DNA of 64,000 nucleotides from Agromyces laixinhei (GCF_006337065.1 NZ_CP040872.1:248001-312000), one strand, 5' to 3'; shown: positions 14,788-24,198, counted from the stretch's first letter. Made by a program: numbers and translations. The notes: a model not told the origin generated them from the sequence alone.

Positions 14788-16845
14788 CTACCAGATCGTC
14801 ACACGCTCGGCCGGGTCGAGCCAGAGCGCGTCGTCGGGAGTCACTTCGAAGCTAGCGTAGAACTCCTCGATGTTCCTGACGATCTGATTGCAACGGAACT
14901 CGTTCGGCGAGTGCGGATCGATCGCGAGCAGGCGGATGACCTCCTCGTCACGGCCCTTCATCTGCCAGGCCTGAGCCCACGACAGGAAGAAGCGCTGCGC
15001 GGCGGTCAGTCCGTCGATCACGGGGCCCACGTTCGACCCTCCCTCAGCGCCCTGCACCGACAGCACATATGCCTTCCAGGCGATCGCGAGGCCGCCGAGA
15101 TCGCCGATGTTCTCTCCGATGGTGAGCGCCCCGTTGACGCGGTGGGGCCCGCTCGATCCGGCCGCCTCCCCCGAGGCATCCGTATCGCCGTCGCCTGCGG
15201 CCTCGCCGTCGCCTGCGGCCTCGAGCTGTGCCGGAACCAGCGCGTCGTACTGGGCGATGAGCGCCGACGTGCGCTCTTCGAACGCGGTGCGGTCGGCTTC
15301 CGTCCACCAGTCGGTGAGGCGGCCGTCGCCGTCGTACTTCGAACCCTGGTCGTCGAAGCCGTGCCCGATCTCGTGCCCGATGACCGCGCCGATCGCGCCG
15401 TAGTTCGCCGCGGCATCGCGCTCGGCGTCGAAGAACGGGTATTGCAGGATCGCGGCCGGGAAGACGATCTCGTTGAACCCCGGGTTGTAATAGGCGTTGA
15501 TCGTCTGCGGCGTCATGAACCACTCGTCACGGTCGAGCGGTCTGCCGATCTTGCCGAGCTCGCGGTTGAACTCGTACTCGGCCGTGGCGCGCACGTTGCC
15601 GACGAGGTCGTCGGTGATCTCGAGCACCGAGTAGTCGCGCCACTTCACGGGGAACCCGATCTTCGGCGTGAACTTCTCGAGCTTGTCGAGGGCCTTCGCA
15701 CGGGTCGCGTCGCCCATCCACTCGAGCCCGCCGATCGACTGGCGGTAGGCCTCGACGAGGTTCGCGACGAGGTCGTCCATCGCCTCCTTCGCCGCAGGCG
15801 GGAAGTGCCGCTCGACGTAGATGCGGCCCACCGCCTCACCCATGGCCCCCTCGACGAGCGAGACGCCGCGCTTCCAGCGCTCGCGCATCTGCGGGGTGCC
15901 GGTGAGCGTGCGGCCGTAGAAGTCGAAGTTCGCCTCCACGAAGTCGTTCGAGAGGTACGCGGCGCTGCCGCGCACGATCTGCCAGGCGAGCCAGTCCTTC
16001 CACGCCGGCAGGCGGTCTGCGGTCAAGAGAGCGCCGAGGCCCTGCACGAACGAGGGCTCGCGCAGCACGATCTCGTCGAACGCGCCGGCCGGCACGCCCA
16101 TCGCGTCGCGCCAGGTGTTCAGGTCGACGCCCTGAGCCTGCCGAACGGATGCCTCGGCCACGGCGTCGCTCCACGAGAACAGGTTGTAGGTCTTCTCGCT
16201 GTCGCGAGTCTCGACGTTGCTCCAGTGAGCCGCAGCGATGGCGGTCTCGAGCTCGAAGATGCGGGCGGCACGTTCTTCGGATGCGTCGAGCTTCGCGAGC
16301 CGCAGCATCCGCTCGAGGTGTGCACGGTACGCGCCGCGGACCGATTCGAACCGCTCCTCACGGAAGTAGCTCTCGTCGGGCAGCCCGATGCCGCCCTGCT
16401 CGACGAAGACGAGATAGCGCTCGGGATCGCCCGGGTCGTTGTCGACGTAGAGCTGCAGGAATCCGGGCACGCCCTGGCGCTCGAGCCGGCCGAGGGTGGC
16501 GAGAAAGGCGTCGACCGAGTCGATGAGGTCGACCTCGACGAGCTGGCCGGCGATCGGGGTGGCGCCGAGGAGGTTGGCATGCTCCTCGTTCATGAAGCTC
16601 GCGTAGAGGTCGCCGACCTTGCGCGCCTCGGTGCCGGGCTCGGCGTCCTGCGACTCCTCGATGATCTCGCGCACGGCCTGCTCGGCCTCCTCGTGCAACA
16701 CGAGGAACGAGCCGTACCTTGCCTTGTCGGCCGGGATCTCGGTGCGCTCGATCCACCTGCCGTTGACATGGCGGAAGAGGTCGTCTTGCGGCCGGATGCC
16801 CGCATCGAGTTCGTCCTGCGTGATTCCTGAGGGCAGCGCGGTCAT
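14788..16845 (-). CDS. M13-family zinc metallopeptidase (neprilysin/PepO type)
   Basis: The 685-residue endopeptidase has the M13 signatures: NAYYNP, zinc site HEIGH at about residue 490 and the second motif ENIGDLGG that supplies the third zinc ligand. The N-terminus (RPQDDLFRHVNGRW) matches soluble bacterial PepO proteins; no signal peptide or membrane anchor is seen, so it should be intracellular. A low-complexity Gly-Asp-Ala insert (AAGDGEAAGDGD) follows the zinc site. TAGGCT lies 6 nt before ATG, and the intervening GGAGGA could also act as ribosome binding site. Confidence 0.93.
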   Translation of the reverse strand: MTALPSGITQDELDAGIRPQDDLFRHVNGRWIERTEIPADKARYGSFLVLHEEAEQAVREIIEESQDAEPGTEARKVGDLYASFMNEEHANLLGATPIAGQLVEVDLIDSVDAFLATLGRLERQGVPGFLQLYVDNDPGDPERYLVFVEQGGIGLPDESYFREERFESVRGAYRAHLERMLRLAKLDASEERAARIFELETAIAAAHWSNVETRDSEKTYNLFSWSDAVAEASVRQAQGVDLNTWRDAMGVPAGAFDEIVLREPSFVQGLGALLTADRLPAWKDWLAWQIVRGSAAYLSNDFVEANFDFYGRTLTGTPQMRERWKRGVSLVEGAMGEAVGRIYVERHFPPAAKEAMDDLVANLVEAYRQSIGGLEWMGDATRAKALDKLEKFTPKIGFPVKWRDYSVLEITDDLVGNVRATAEYEFNRELGKIGRPLDRDEWFMTPQTINAYYNPGFNEIVFPAAILQYPFFDAERDAAANYGAIGAVIGHEIGHGFDDQGSKYDGDGRLTDWWTEADRTAFEERTSALIAQYDALVPAQLEAAGDGEAAGDGDTDASGEAAGSSGPHRVNGALTIGENIGDLGGLAIAWKAYVLSVQGAEGGSNVGPVIDGLTAAQRFFLSWAQAWQMKGRDEEVIRLLAIDPHSPNEFRCNQIVRNIEEFYASFEVTPDDALWLDPAERVTIW

Positions 16846-16851
16846 TCCTCC

Positions 16852-16857
16852 AGCCTA
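16852..16857 (-). promoter_or_regulatory. -10 box TAGGCT of the M13 peptidase gene
   Basis: TAGGCT on the minus strand is separated from the ATG by GGAGGA, which is both the expected leaderless spacer length and a Shine-Dalgarno sequence, so leaderless and leadered readings are both open. Confidence 0.4.
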
Positions 16858-16973
16858 TGCGGCGGCCCGGTGCAGGGGCACGCGTGCGAGTCGAAGCCGC
16901 GTGAAACTCCCAGCCGACGGCGTCGGCGGTGTCGGTGTCGGTGTCGTCCGGCGCCCGTAGGCTCGAGACGCCC

Positions 16974-18332
16974 ATGAACGAACCCAGCCGCGAACCCCTG
17001 GCGGATCGCACGCGCGCGACCGTCGATCGCGACATCCTGCGCCTCGCGGTGCCCGCGCTCGGCGCCCTCATCGCCGAGCCGCTCTTCCTCCTCGCCGACA
17101 CCGCGATGATCGGCCACCTCGGGGCCACGCCCCTCGCCGGCCTCGGACTCGCGAGTGCGGTGCTGCAGACGATCATCGGCCTCATGGTCTTCCTCGCCTA
17201 CGCGACGACGCCGGCGGTCGCGCGCCGAGTCGGGTTCGGCGATGTGCGGGGTGCGGTCGCCTCGGGCATCGACGGGCTGTGGCTCGCGCTCGGCATCGGC
17301 GCCGTGCTGGCCGTCGCCGGATGGTTCGCCGCGCCCGTGCTCGTCGGGCTCTTCGGCGCGTCCGAGGCGGTGACGGCCGAGGCATCCGTCTACCTGACGA
17401 TCTCGATGGCCGGCCTCCCGGCGATGCTCATCGTGTTCGCGGCGACCGGGCTCCTCCGCGGGCTCCAAGACACGCGCACGCCGCTCTGGGTCGCCGGCAT
17501 CGGCTTCGCCGTGAACATCGCCCTCAACTACCTCTTCATCTACGTCGCCGGGTGGGGCATCGCGGGCGCGGCCGTCGGCACGGTCGTCGCGCAGTGGGGC
17601 ATGGTCGCCGTCTACCTCGTCGTCGTCGCCCGGCATGCCGCCCGCGCCGGTGCGAGCCCGTGGCCGCATCATGCGGGAGTGCTGCGCGGAGCGACATCCG
17701 GCGGCTGGTTGTTCCTGCGCACGTTGAGCCTGCGCCTCGCGCTGCTGCTCGCGACGTGGGCGGCGACGTCGCTCGGCTCGAACGAGCTCGCCGCGTTCCA
17801 GGTCGCGATGACGATCTACTTCACGATCGGCTTCGCGCTCGACGCCCTCGCGATCGCCGCACAGGCCCTCGTCGGCCGCGATCTCGGCGCGGGCGACGTC
17901 GCCGGCGTGCGCGCGGTGCTGCGCCGGTGCCTGCAGTGGGGCGTCGGCAGCGGGGCCGTGGTCGGCGGCCTGCTGCTTGCGACGGCCTGGGTGCTGCCGG
18001 GGCTGTTCACGAGCTCAGCGGATGTCGCGGCGCTCCTGCCCCCGACGCTCGTCGTGCTCGCGCTCTCGGCACCGCTCGGCGGCATCGTCTTCGTGCTCGA
18101 CGGCGTGCTCATCGGCGCGGGCGATGCCAGATACCTCGCCTGGACGGGCATCGTGAACCTCGCCGTGTTCGTGCCGCTGGCTTTGTGGGTCGTCGCCGTC
18201 GCTCCGGCCGGCGCTGCCGGGCCGGCGTGGCTCATGGCTGCGTTCGCGATCGGCTACCTCGGCGCGCGGGCGGTCACGCTGGGGCTCAGGGCGCGGGGTG
18301 CGGCGTGGATGGTCACCGGCGCCGGGCGGTAG
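16974..18332 (+). CDS. MATE-family efflux transporter (DinF-like)
   Basis: An integral membrane protein of 452 residues with 12 predicted helices in two homologous halves. The N-terminal segment ILRLAVPALGALIAEPLFLL followed by DTAMIGHLG and the segment RGLQDTRTPLWV are typical of DinF-type MATE exporters, which use Na+ or H+ gradients to export drugs or metabolites. The ATG at 16974 was chosen from the hydrophilic family-like N-terminus; TAGGCT lies 10 nt upstream. It is divergent from the M13 gene and convergent with an amidohydrolase gene, with a large repeat array in between. Confidence 0.92.
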   Translation: MNEPSREPLADRTRATVDRDILRLAVPALGALIAEPLFLLADTAMIGHLGATPLAGLGLASAVLQTIIGLMVFLAYATTPAVARRVGFGDVRGAVASGIDGLWLALGIGAVLAVAGWFAAPVLVGLFGASEAVTAEASVYLTISMAGLPAMLIVFAATGLLRGLQDTRTPLWVAGIGFAVNIALNYLFIYVAGWGIAGAAVGTVVAQWGMVAVYLVVVARHAARAGASPWPHHAGVLRGATSGGWLFLRTLSLRLALLLATWAATSLGSNELAAFQVAMTIYFTIGFALDALAIAAQALVGRDLGAGDVAGVRAVLRRCLQWGVGSGAVVGGLLLATAWVLPGLFTSSADVAALLPPTLVVLALSAPLGGIVFVLDGVLIGAGDARYLAWTGIVNLAVFVPLALWVVAVAPAGAAGPAWLMAAFAIGYLGARAVTLGLRARGAAWMVTGAGR

Positions 18333-18357
18333 GCGCGGGGCGGGCACGGGCGGGCTC

Positions 18358-18556
18358 CGTCGGAGGTCACGGGTTCCGTCGGAGGTCACGGGTTCCGTCG
18401 GAGGTCACGGGTTCCGTCGGAGGTCACGGGTTCCGTCGGAGGTCACGGGTTCCGTCGGAGGTCACGGGCTCCGTCGGAGGTCACGGGCTCCGTCGGAGGT
18501 CACGGGCTCCGTCGGAGGTCACGGGCTCCGTCGGAGGTCACGGGTTCCGTCGGAGG
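18358..18556. repeat. 19-bp tandem array, 11 copies of CGTCGGAGG-N10
   Basis: CGTCGGAGG starts at 18358, 18377, 18396, 18415, 18434, 18453, 18472, 18491, 18510, 18529 and 18548, exactly every 19 bp. The N10 is TCACGGGTTC or TCACGGGCTC. No unique spacers are present, so this is not CRISPR. The 356-bp spacer 18333-18688 holds this array, the inverted copies described next and further GCGGGCGACGCGAGTC repeats, but no gene. Confidence 0.95.
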
Positions 18557-18570
18557 CAGCGGGGGCGCGT

Positions 18571-18598
18571 CCTCCGACGTGATTCATTGCCTCCGACG
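18571..18598. repeat. Two inverted copies (CCTCCGACG) of the 19-bp element
   Basis: CCTCCGACG at 18571 and 18590 is the reverse complement of the array core, again with 19-bp spacing. With the upstream array it can form hairpins CGTCGGAGG/CCTCCGACG. The position between convergent genes is compatible with a terminator. Confidence 0.9.
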
Positions 18599-18688
18599 CG
18601 GGCGGGCGACGCGGGCGGGCGACGCGGGCGACGCGAGTCGGCGACGCGGGCGGGCGACGCGAGTCGGCGACGCGGGCCGCGGCGGCGA

Positions 18689-19915
18689 TCAGGCCTCTGC
18701 GTCGTCCAGCCACTCCCGAGCCGCGGCGACGAGCGCGGCCACTCCCACGTCGAGGGTCGGTTCGATGAGCGGCGCGAAGAACGGCGAGTGGTTCGAGGGG
18801 AGGTCTTCGGGCATGCGGCCCGTGGTGAGAGCGTCGCCGAAGAGCGAGGGGTCCGAGCCGCCGAGGAACCAGTACACGAGCGGCACGCCGGCGGCGGTGG
18901 CGAGCACGCCGACGTCTTCACTGCCCGAGATCACGCCGGGGTCGATGATCCGCTGCGCGCCGAGCACCTCGCGCAACGCCTCCGACGTGCGCTCGGTCGC
19001 CGCCGGGTCGTTGACCGTGACCGGGAACCGCTCCTCGTAGTCGAACTCGGGTTCGCGAGGCGCCCGCGCCGACACGGCCTCGGCCCGGGTGATGCGCTCG
19101 ATCGCCGAGAGCACCTTCGTGCGCACGGTCTCGTCGAAGGTGCGCACGCTGAGTCCGAGGGTCGCCTCCGCCGGGATGATGTTGTTCTTCAGGCCCGAGT
19201 GGATCTGGCCGACCGTCACCACCGCGGCATCCGTCGCTGCCAGCTCGCGCGAGACGACGCCCTGCAGACGCACGACCGTCGATGCCGCGAGATAGGCGGG
19301 GTCGACCGTCGTCTCGGGGCGAGAGCCGTGGCCGCCGGTGCCGTGCAGCCGGATGGTGAGCGAGTCGGCACCGGCCATCGCGACGCCCCCGCGCACCGCG
19401 ACGAACCCGGCGGGGAACGGCGCGACGTGCTGCCCGAGCACGATGTCGGGCTTCGGCACCCGGTCGTAGAGTCCGTCGGCGATCATCGCCTCGGCGCCGC
19501 CGCCCCACTCCTCGGCGGGCTGGAAGAGTGCCACGAGGGTGCCCGACCACGCGGCGCGGTCGGCGACGAGTCGTTCGGTCGCGCCGAGCAGGCACGTGAC
19601 GTGCACGTCGTGACCGCACGCGTGCATGACCGGCACGTCGTGCCCGTCGGCGTCGGTACCGCGCGCCGTGCTCGCGTACGGCAGATCCGTCGCCTCGAGC
19701 ACGGGTAGTCCGTCCATGTCGGCGCGGAGCAGCACGATCGGGCCGTCACCGTTCTCGAGCACGCCGACGACTCCGGTGCGGCCGATGCCGGTGGTCACCG
19801 TCAGCCCGAGCGCTGCGAGCGTCTCGGCGACGATGCCGGCGGTTCGATGCTCCTGGAACGAGAGCTCGGGGTTGGCGTGCAGATCGCGATAGACGGCGGC
19901 GAGATCGAGAGTCAT
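18689..19915 (-). CDS. M20-family amidohydrolase (M20D, aminoacylase/IAA-amino-acid hydrolase type)
   Basis: A 408-residue zinc-dependent hydrolase that cleaves N-acyl amino acids or similar amides. Metal-binding motifs are MHACGHDVHV and PAEEWGGGAEAMI; an N-terminal DLHANPELSFQEHRT and the DMDGLPV loop are typical of the M20D subfamily. The start at 19915 was chosen by family alignment (DLAAVYRDLHANPELSF); TAGGCT lies 7 nt before it. The upstream open frame overlaps the neighbouring regulator and is rejected. Substrate specificity is unknown. Confidence 0.92.
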   Translation of the reverse strand: MTLDLAAVYRDLHANPELSFQEHRTAGIVAETLAALGLTVTTGIGRTGVVGVLENGDGPIVLLRADMDGLPVLEATDLPYASTARGTDADGHDVPVMHACGHDVHVTCLLGATERLVADRAAWSGTLVALFQPAEEWGGGAEAMIADGLYDRVPKPDIVLGQHVAPFPAGFVAVRGGVAMAGADSLTIRLHGTGGHGSRPETTVDPAYLAASTVVRLQGVVSRELAATDAAVVTVGQIHSGLKNNIIPAEATLGLSVRTFDETVRTKVLSAIERITRAEAVSARAPREPEFDYEERFPVTVNDPAATERTSEALREVLGAQRIIDPGVISGSEDVGVLATAAGVPLVYWFLGGSDPSLFGDALTTGRMPEDLPSNHSPFFAPLIEPTLDVGVAALVAAAREWLDDAEA

Positions 19916-19922
19916 GGGGGCC

Positions 19923-19928
19923 AGCCTA
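19923..19928 (-). promoter_or_regulatory. -10 box TAGGCT of the amidohydrolase gene
   Basis: TAGGCT on the minus strand, 7 nt upstream of ATG; leaderless arrangement. Confidence 0.45.
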
Positions 19929-19947
19929 CGGGCGACGTTCGGCCCGA

Positions 19948-20415
19948 TCACTCGGCGCGCTCGGCGCGCCATTCGACGAGCAACTCGGGCATGCGACGCT
20001 GGATGAAGGCGAAGAAGTCGCTCATCTCCTCGATGCGCTGCGAGGCGAGCGAGGCCGGGTCGTCGATCGCTGCGACGGCCTTCGACGCGAGCGCCTCGAG
20101 GTGGTCGTACAGCGGGTTCGCACCCATCGTGACCGTGTACCACGCATGCTCGGGCAGTTCGTAGAGCACCCGGCGCGACCCCGGCTGCGAAACCCGGCGC
20201 ACCATGCGCAGCGTCTGCAGGTACCGCACCGCCCCGGAGATCGCCGCGGCGCTGGCGACGAGCCGGTCGCCGAGCTCCCGCGCGGTGAGGCCGGTCGACT
20301 CGGCGGCGATGAGCGCCATCAGCACGCGAGCCGGCATGCGCGGGAAGCCCGCCTCGGCCATCGCCGCGGCGGACTGCTCGACGAACTCGTGCATCGCCTG
20401 TTCGTCTCGCGCCAT
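19948..20415 (-). CDS. MarR/GbsR-type transcriptional regulator of the ABC exporter
   Basis: A 155-residue winged-helix protein: the helix-turn-helix region is GLTARELGDRLVASAAAISGAVRYLQTL, followed by a wing (VSQPGSRRVLYEL) and a long C-terminal helical dimerisation part. It resembles the GbsR/MarR-like regulators that accompany drug-type ABC exporters. The gene lies 55 bp after the permease gene on the same strand. The start at 20415 has GAGG 9 nt upstream; starts at 20424 or 20430 are possible. A likely target is the TTCACAAATTTGTGAA palindrome in front of the exporter operon. Confidence 0.82.
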   Translation of the reverse strand: MARDEQAMHEFVEQSAAAMAEAGFPRMPARVLMALIAAESTGLTARELGDRLVASAAAISGAVRYLQTLRMVRRVSQPGSRRVLYELPEHAWYTVTMGANPLYDHLEALASKAVAAIDDPASLASQRIEEMSDFFAFIQRRMPELLVEWRAERAE

Positions 20416-20470
20416 GCTCCCCATCCTCACAGAACCGGCGAGGCCCTGAGCGGATGCCCCGCGCCCGCGT

Positions 20471-22117
20471 TCACCCGCCGAGTGCCAGATCTCGTCGCCG
20501 CACGAGGGCCGCCGCCCCCGCCGCCGCGACGACCGCGATGCCCGTCATCACCCACGCCGCGGTCCAGTCGATCGCCTCGGCCGTGACGATGGGCGTGTGG
20601 CTGAAGGGCGAGACGTCGCGCAGCCACTCGGGCAGCCCGAAGAGCCCGCCGAACTGGCCGAGCACGATCGCGACGAGCAGCACCGCCCAGCCGAGGGCGA
20701 TCGAGGCCCGCGGCAGCACCGCGAAGACGAGTGCCGCGACCGCGACGATCACGAGGCAGGCCGGCAGTTGGGCGAGCCCGGCCTCGGCGACGATCGACAT
20801 GCGCTCACCGGCATCCGGCGACCCGATGAGGCCCACGAAGGCGCCGAGCACGGCGAAGGCGAGCACCGCGGCGACCGAGACGGCGCCGATCAGGAGGTAG
20901 GCCGAGAACCAGCGGAAGCGGGAGACGGGCGCGGCGAGCACGAGCTCGGCCGTGCCGCCCGCCTCGTCGTGCCTGGCGCGCATGACGGCCTGCACCCCGC
21001 CGACCGCGGCGAGCACCCCGACGAGGCCGAAGAGGCCGGTCGTGAAGAGGTCGATCAGTCCGCCCTCGGCGTTCGGGCCGGCGAGGGCGGCGAGGGTGTC
21101 GCTGATCGCCTGCCCGGCCTCCTCACCGTCGGGCGTGTTCACGAGGTCGACCACCGTCTGCCCCACGGCGCCGAGCACGAGGCCGAACAGCGCTCCGCCG
21201 ACGACCCAGCCGATGACGGGGTTGCGCAGCGCGCGCCAGACGAGGCCGATCGGGCCTGCGAGACTCAGCGGCGCGTGCAGGCGCCCGGCTCGCTCGGGAA
21301 CGATGCTCGAGTCGAGGTCGCGGTGCGACTGCAACCAGGCCGAGGCGGCGAAGAGCACGCCCCCGAGACCGACGCTCAGCAGGAGCGGCCAGACCAGCTG
21401 GTGCGTGTAGGGCGCCACGGCCTGCCCCCAGCCGATGGGGCTCAGCCGGCTCCACCAGCCCGCCTCCATGCTGAGGCCGTCGGGCTGCACGGTGCCCGTC
21501 GCGTCGCCCATCGCGCGCAGGGCGTAGCCGGCGGTGACGATCGCGGCCGCAAGGCCGTTGGCGCCGCGGGAGGTGCGCATGAGCTGGGCGCACGCGAGCC
21601 CGACGCCGAGATAGGCGATGCCCACGGCCGACATGGCAGCTCCGTAGAGCACGGCGCCCGAGGCATCCGCCCCGTACGCCCAGGCCACGCCGCCCATGAT
21701 CACCCCGACTGCGATACTCAGGATGACGCCCTCCAGCGCCGTCGCGAGAAGCGGCGCGATGCGGCCCGCGGGTGTCGAGCCGACGAGTTCGGCGCGGCCC
21801 GCCTCCTCGTCGCCGCGCGTGTGACGCACCGCGAGGAAGGTCATCATGAGGCCGATCAGAAGCCCCAGAAACCCGAACAGCAGGAAGAACTGGAACGCGT
21901 CGGGCGCGGTGCCCTGCGGCGTGCCGCGGAGCATCAGGATGGCCGGGCTCATGATCACGAGCCTGATGACGCTCGCGCGCTCGGCGGCGTCGCCGTAGGT
22001 CTCGGTGACGGCGAAGTGGCCGACGACCTCGAGCAGCGCGAAGAGCGCGAGCCACACGATGATCTGAACCCGGTCGCGGCGGAACCGCGCGAGCAGCAGC
22101 GTGGGCAGGGTGTTCAT
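20471..22117 (-). CDS. ABC-2-type exporter permease, fused two-half form
   Basis: A 548-residue membrane protein with about 12 helices, matching the long antibiotic-exporter permeases of actinobacteria. Each half starts with a soluble segment and a six-helix block; [17 protein letters not shown] in the first half is echoed by [17 protein letters not shown] in the second, which shows internal duplication. The ATG at 22117 overlaps the ATPase stop by 4 bp. It forms an export system with that ATPase; the substrate is unknown. Confidence 0.9.
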   Translation of the reverse strand: MNTLPTLLLARFRRDRVQIIVWLALFALLEVVGHFAVTETYGDAAERASVIRLVIMSPAILMLRGTPQGTAPDAFQFFLLFGFLGLLIGLMMTFLAVRHTRGDEEAGRAELVGSTPAGRIAPLLATALEGVILSIAVGVIMGGVAWAYGADASGAVLYGAAMSAVGIAYLGVGLACAQLMRTSRGANGLAAAIVTAGYALRAMGDATGTVQPDGLSMEAGWWSRLSPIGWGQAVAPYTHQLVWPLLLSVGLGGVLFAASAWLQSHRDLDSSIVPERAGRLHAPLSLAGPIGLVWRALRNPVIGWVVGGALFGLVLGAVGQTVVDLVNTPDGEEAGQAISDTLAALAGPNAEGGLIDLFTTGLFGLVGVLAAVGGVQAVMRARHDEAGGTAELVLAAPVSRFRWFSAYLLIGAVSVAAVLAFAVLGAFVGLIGSPDAGERMSIVAEAGLAQLPACLVIVAVAALVFAVLPRASIALGWAVLLVAIVLGQFGGLFGLPEWLRDVSPFSHTPIVTAEAIDWTAAWVMTGIAVVAAAGAAALVRRRDLALGG

Positions 22118-23061
22118 CGCACGCCCTCGAGGCTCGATCGGGCGGGCCGCGACTCGCCTGCCTCGTCGTGATAGTGCCGCATGAACAGCTCCTCGAGCGA
22201 GGGCGGGTTCACGGTGACGCCCGTGGCGCGCAGGCGGCCGAGGGCGGCGAGCACCTCGGGCATGGCGTCGGAGTCGGCGGTGAAGCGCACGCGACTGCCG
22301 TCGACCACGAGGTCGTGCGCGCCCGGGATGGTCGCGAGGCCGGCCGGGTCGAGCCCTTCGCCGGCGAAGGCGATCTCGGTGCGCGTGAGGTGGCGGAGCT
22401 CGGCGAGCGTGCCCGTCTCGACGGTGCGCCCGGCGCGGATGATGCTCACCCGGTCGCACAGGTGCTCGACCTCCGAGAGGATGTGGCTCGACAGCAGCAC
22501 GGTCGCCCCGTCGCCGAGGAGTGCCGTGATCTGCTGCCGGAAGACCGCCTCCATGAGCGGATCGAGGCCCGAGGTGGGTTCGTCGAGGATGTAGAGGTCG
22601 GCGGGCGTCGCGAGAGCGGCGATGAGCGCGACCTTCTGCCGGTTGCCCTTGGAATAGGTGCGGCCCTTCTTCGAGGGGTCGAACTGGAAGGCCTCGGCGA
22701 GGTGCTCGCGCCGGGCCGCGTCGGCGCGCTTGTCGGTCGCACCGCCGCGCAGGCGTGTGAGCAGGTCGATCGACTCGCCGCCCGAGAGGTTCGGCCAGAG
22801 GTTGACGTCGCCCGGCACGTAGGCGATGCGGCGGTGGAGCTCGATGGCGTCGCGCCACGGGTCGCGGCCGAAGAGGGTCGCCGTGCCTCCCGACGAGCGG
22901 ATGAGCCCGAGCAGCACGCGAATCGTGGTGGACTTCCCCGCGCCGTTGGGGCCGAGGAACCCGTGCACCTCGCCGGCTTCGACGCTGAGGTCGAGCCCGT
23001 CGAGTGCGTGTACGCGGCCGAAGCGCTTCTCGAGGCCGCGAGTTTCGATGACGGTGTCCAT
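22114..23061 (-). CDS. ABC exporter ATP-binding protein
   Basis: A 315-residue nucleotide-binding subunit of DrrA/CcmA type. Walker [10 protein letters not shown] (about 38-46), signature-like [15 protein letters not shown], Walker [13 protein letters not shown] and H-loop [11 protein letters not shown] are present. A C-terminal extension of about 90 residues is usual for this type. First gene of the exporter operon ATPase-permease-regulator. Its promoter lies at the very end of the neighbouring lacI-type gene. TAGTGT is 7 nt before the ATG, so it is probably leaderless. Confidence 0.93.
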   Translation of the reverse strand: MDTVIETRGLEKRFGRVHALDGLDLSVEAGEVHGFLGPNGAGKSTTIRVLLGLIRSSGGTATLFGRDPWRDAIELHRRIAYVPGDVNLWPNLSGGESIDLLTRLRGGATDKRADAARREHLAEAFQFDPSKKGRTYSKGNRQKVALIAALATPADLYILDEPTSGLDPLMEAVFRQQITALLGDGATVLLSSHILSEVEHLCDRVSIIRAGRTVETGTLAELRHLTRTEIAFAGEGLDPAGLATIPGAHDLVVDGSRVRFTADSDAMPEVLAALGRLRATGVTVNPPSLEELFMRHYHDEAGESRPARSSLEGVR

Positions 23062-23068
23062 GGTGCTG

Positions 23069-23097
23069 ACACTACGCCCGTTTCACAAATTTGTGAA
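23069..23097 (-). promoter_or_regulatory. Promoter and overlapping 16-bp palindromic operator of the ABC exporter operon
   Basis: On the minus strand TTCACA (-35, 23092-23097) and TAGTGT (-10, 23069-23074) are separated by exactly 17 bp. The perfect palindrome TTCACAAATTTGTGAA (23082-23097) covers the -35 and half of the spacer. It is an AT-rich island in GC-rich surroundings. A repressor here would block RNA polymerase directly; the operon's own MarR/GbsR-like protein is the obvious candidate. Confidence 0.75.
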
Positions 23098-23102
23098 TCT
23101 TC

Positions 23103-24191
23103 TTAACGGATGTCGGGCGGGCCCGACGCCGGATGCCGCGGGCGCGCCGTCGTGTCGCCGACATGCAGCGTGCTCGTGAAGCACCGCGACGCGGGCGGCT
23201 CCCCCGAGAGCAACTGCACGACCGCCTCGCCGGCGGCTCGGCCCTTCGCCACCGAGGGCTGCGCGAGCGTCGTGAGGTCGTGCTGCAGGCCGTCGACCCG
23301 AATGCCGTCGAAGCCGAGCACGCTGAGGTCGGCGGGCACCGCCAGGCCGAGTTCCTCGGCCGCCTGGATGACGCCCGCGGCGAGCAGGTCGCTCTGCGCG
23401 ATGATCGCGGTCGGGCGCTCGGCAGGATCGGCGAGCAACGCCCGTGCGGCTTCGAGTCCCTCCTCGATCGAGCTCGCACCCGCGACCCGACCGCCGGCGT
23501 CGGGGAAGATCTCCCTCGCACCCGCGAGTCGCTGACTCGCCGTGGCCGCGGTGCTCGCCCGAAGCAGTTCGTCGGTGATCGGCCCCCGCGTGCGCGCGGC
23601 GTCGACGGGCAGCGTGACGATCGCGACACGGGTGTGCCCCAGTTCGCGAAGGTACTCGGCGCCGCGCCGCGTCGCCGCCCGATTGTCGATCGAGATCTCG
23701 GGGATGTCCTCACCGGTCGCGCCCTCGATGGCGACGGCCGGGATGCCGCGGCGGCGCAGCGCCTCGATCGAGTCGGCGAGGCGCGGGCTGCAGCCGATGA
23801 GCACGACGGCGTCGACGGGCGCACTCTCGATGCTGACGGCGTTCTCGCCCTCGGCGCCGGTATCGGTGAGCAGCAGCAGGCCGGCGCCGAGTGAGGCGAT
23901 GCCCTCGGAGATGCCGTCGAGCATCTGGATCTTCACGGGGTCGAGGAACGCCGCGCGCACGCGCTCCTCGAGCACGACGCCGACGATGCCCGAGCGCCCG
24001 CGGCGAAGCGACCGGGCGCGCGGATCGGGGCCGGCATAGCCGAGCTCGGATGCCGCGGCGAGCACTCGCTCTTTCGTGGCATCCGACACGGGGCCCGATC
24101 CGCTGAACGCGAGCGACGCCGTGGACGGCGAAACGCCGGCGCGGGCCGCGACATCGACGAGCGTCGGGCGGGAAGCTGCTTCGGCCTGCAT
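23103..24191 (-). CDS. LacI-family transcriptional regulator
   Basis: A 362-residue regulator. The N-terminal helix-turn-helix is TLVDVAARAGVSPSTASLAF with the hinge ARSLRRGRSGIVGVV, followed by a periplasmic-binding-protein-like effector domain (VDAVVLIGCSP, AIIAQSDLLAAGVIQAA, LSVLGFDGIRVDGL). The start at 24191 was chosen from family alignment and the TAGACT box 7 nt upstream. A palindrome CGAATCGATTCG overlaps its promoter and recurs before the MFS gene at 26.8 kb. It lies directly downstream of tdh-kbl on the same strand. The effector is unknown. Confidence 0.93.
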   Translation of the reverse strand: MQAEAASRPTLVDVAARAGVSPSTASLAFSGSGPVSDATKERVLAAASELGYAGPDPRARSLRRGRSGIVGVVLEERVRAAFLDPVKIQMLDGISEGIASLGAGLLLLTDTGAEGENAVSIESAPVDAVVLIGCSPRLADSIEALRRRGIPAVAIEGATGEDIPEISIDNRAATRRGAEYLRELGHTRVAIVTLPVDAARTRGPITDELLRASTAATASQRLAGAREIFPDAGGRVAGASSIEEGLEAARALLADPAERPTAIIAQSDLLAAGVIQAAEELGLAVPADLSVLGFDGIRVDGLQHDLTTLAQPSVAKGRAAGEAVVQLLSGEPPASRCFTSTLHVGDTTARPRHPASGPPDIR

Positions 24192-24198
24192 GTGCCCG

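Noticed and set aside
14707..16830. 707-codon + strand frame opposite the M13 peptidase gene
   Set aside because: It is a GC-bias shadow: long Arg/Val/Glu-rich translation without family motifs, fully antisense to a gene with clear zinc motifs.
18358..18598. CRISPR array
   Set aside because: The period is 19 bp with identical linkers; there are no unique spacers of 28-40 bp and no cas genes nearby.
17279..19708. 809-codon + strand frame running through the 19-bp array
   Set aside because: It exists only because the repeats contain no stop codons; its two ends are out-of-frame shadows of the MATE and M20 genes.
20471..22858. 795-codon version of the ABC permease
   Set aside because: The first 247 codons are an out-of-frame reading of the ATPase gene; the permease starts at 22117 with a 4-bp overlap.
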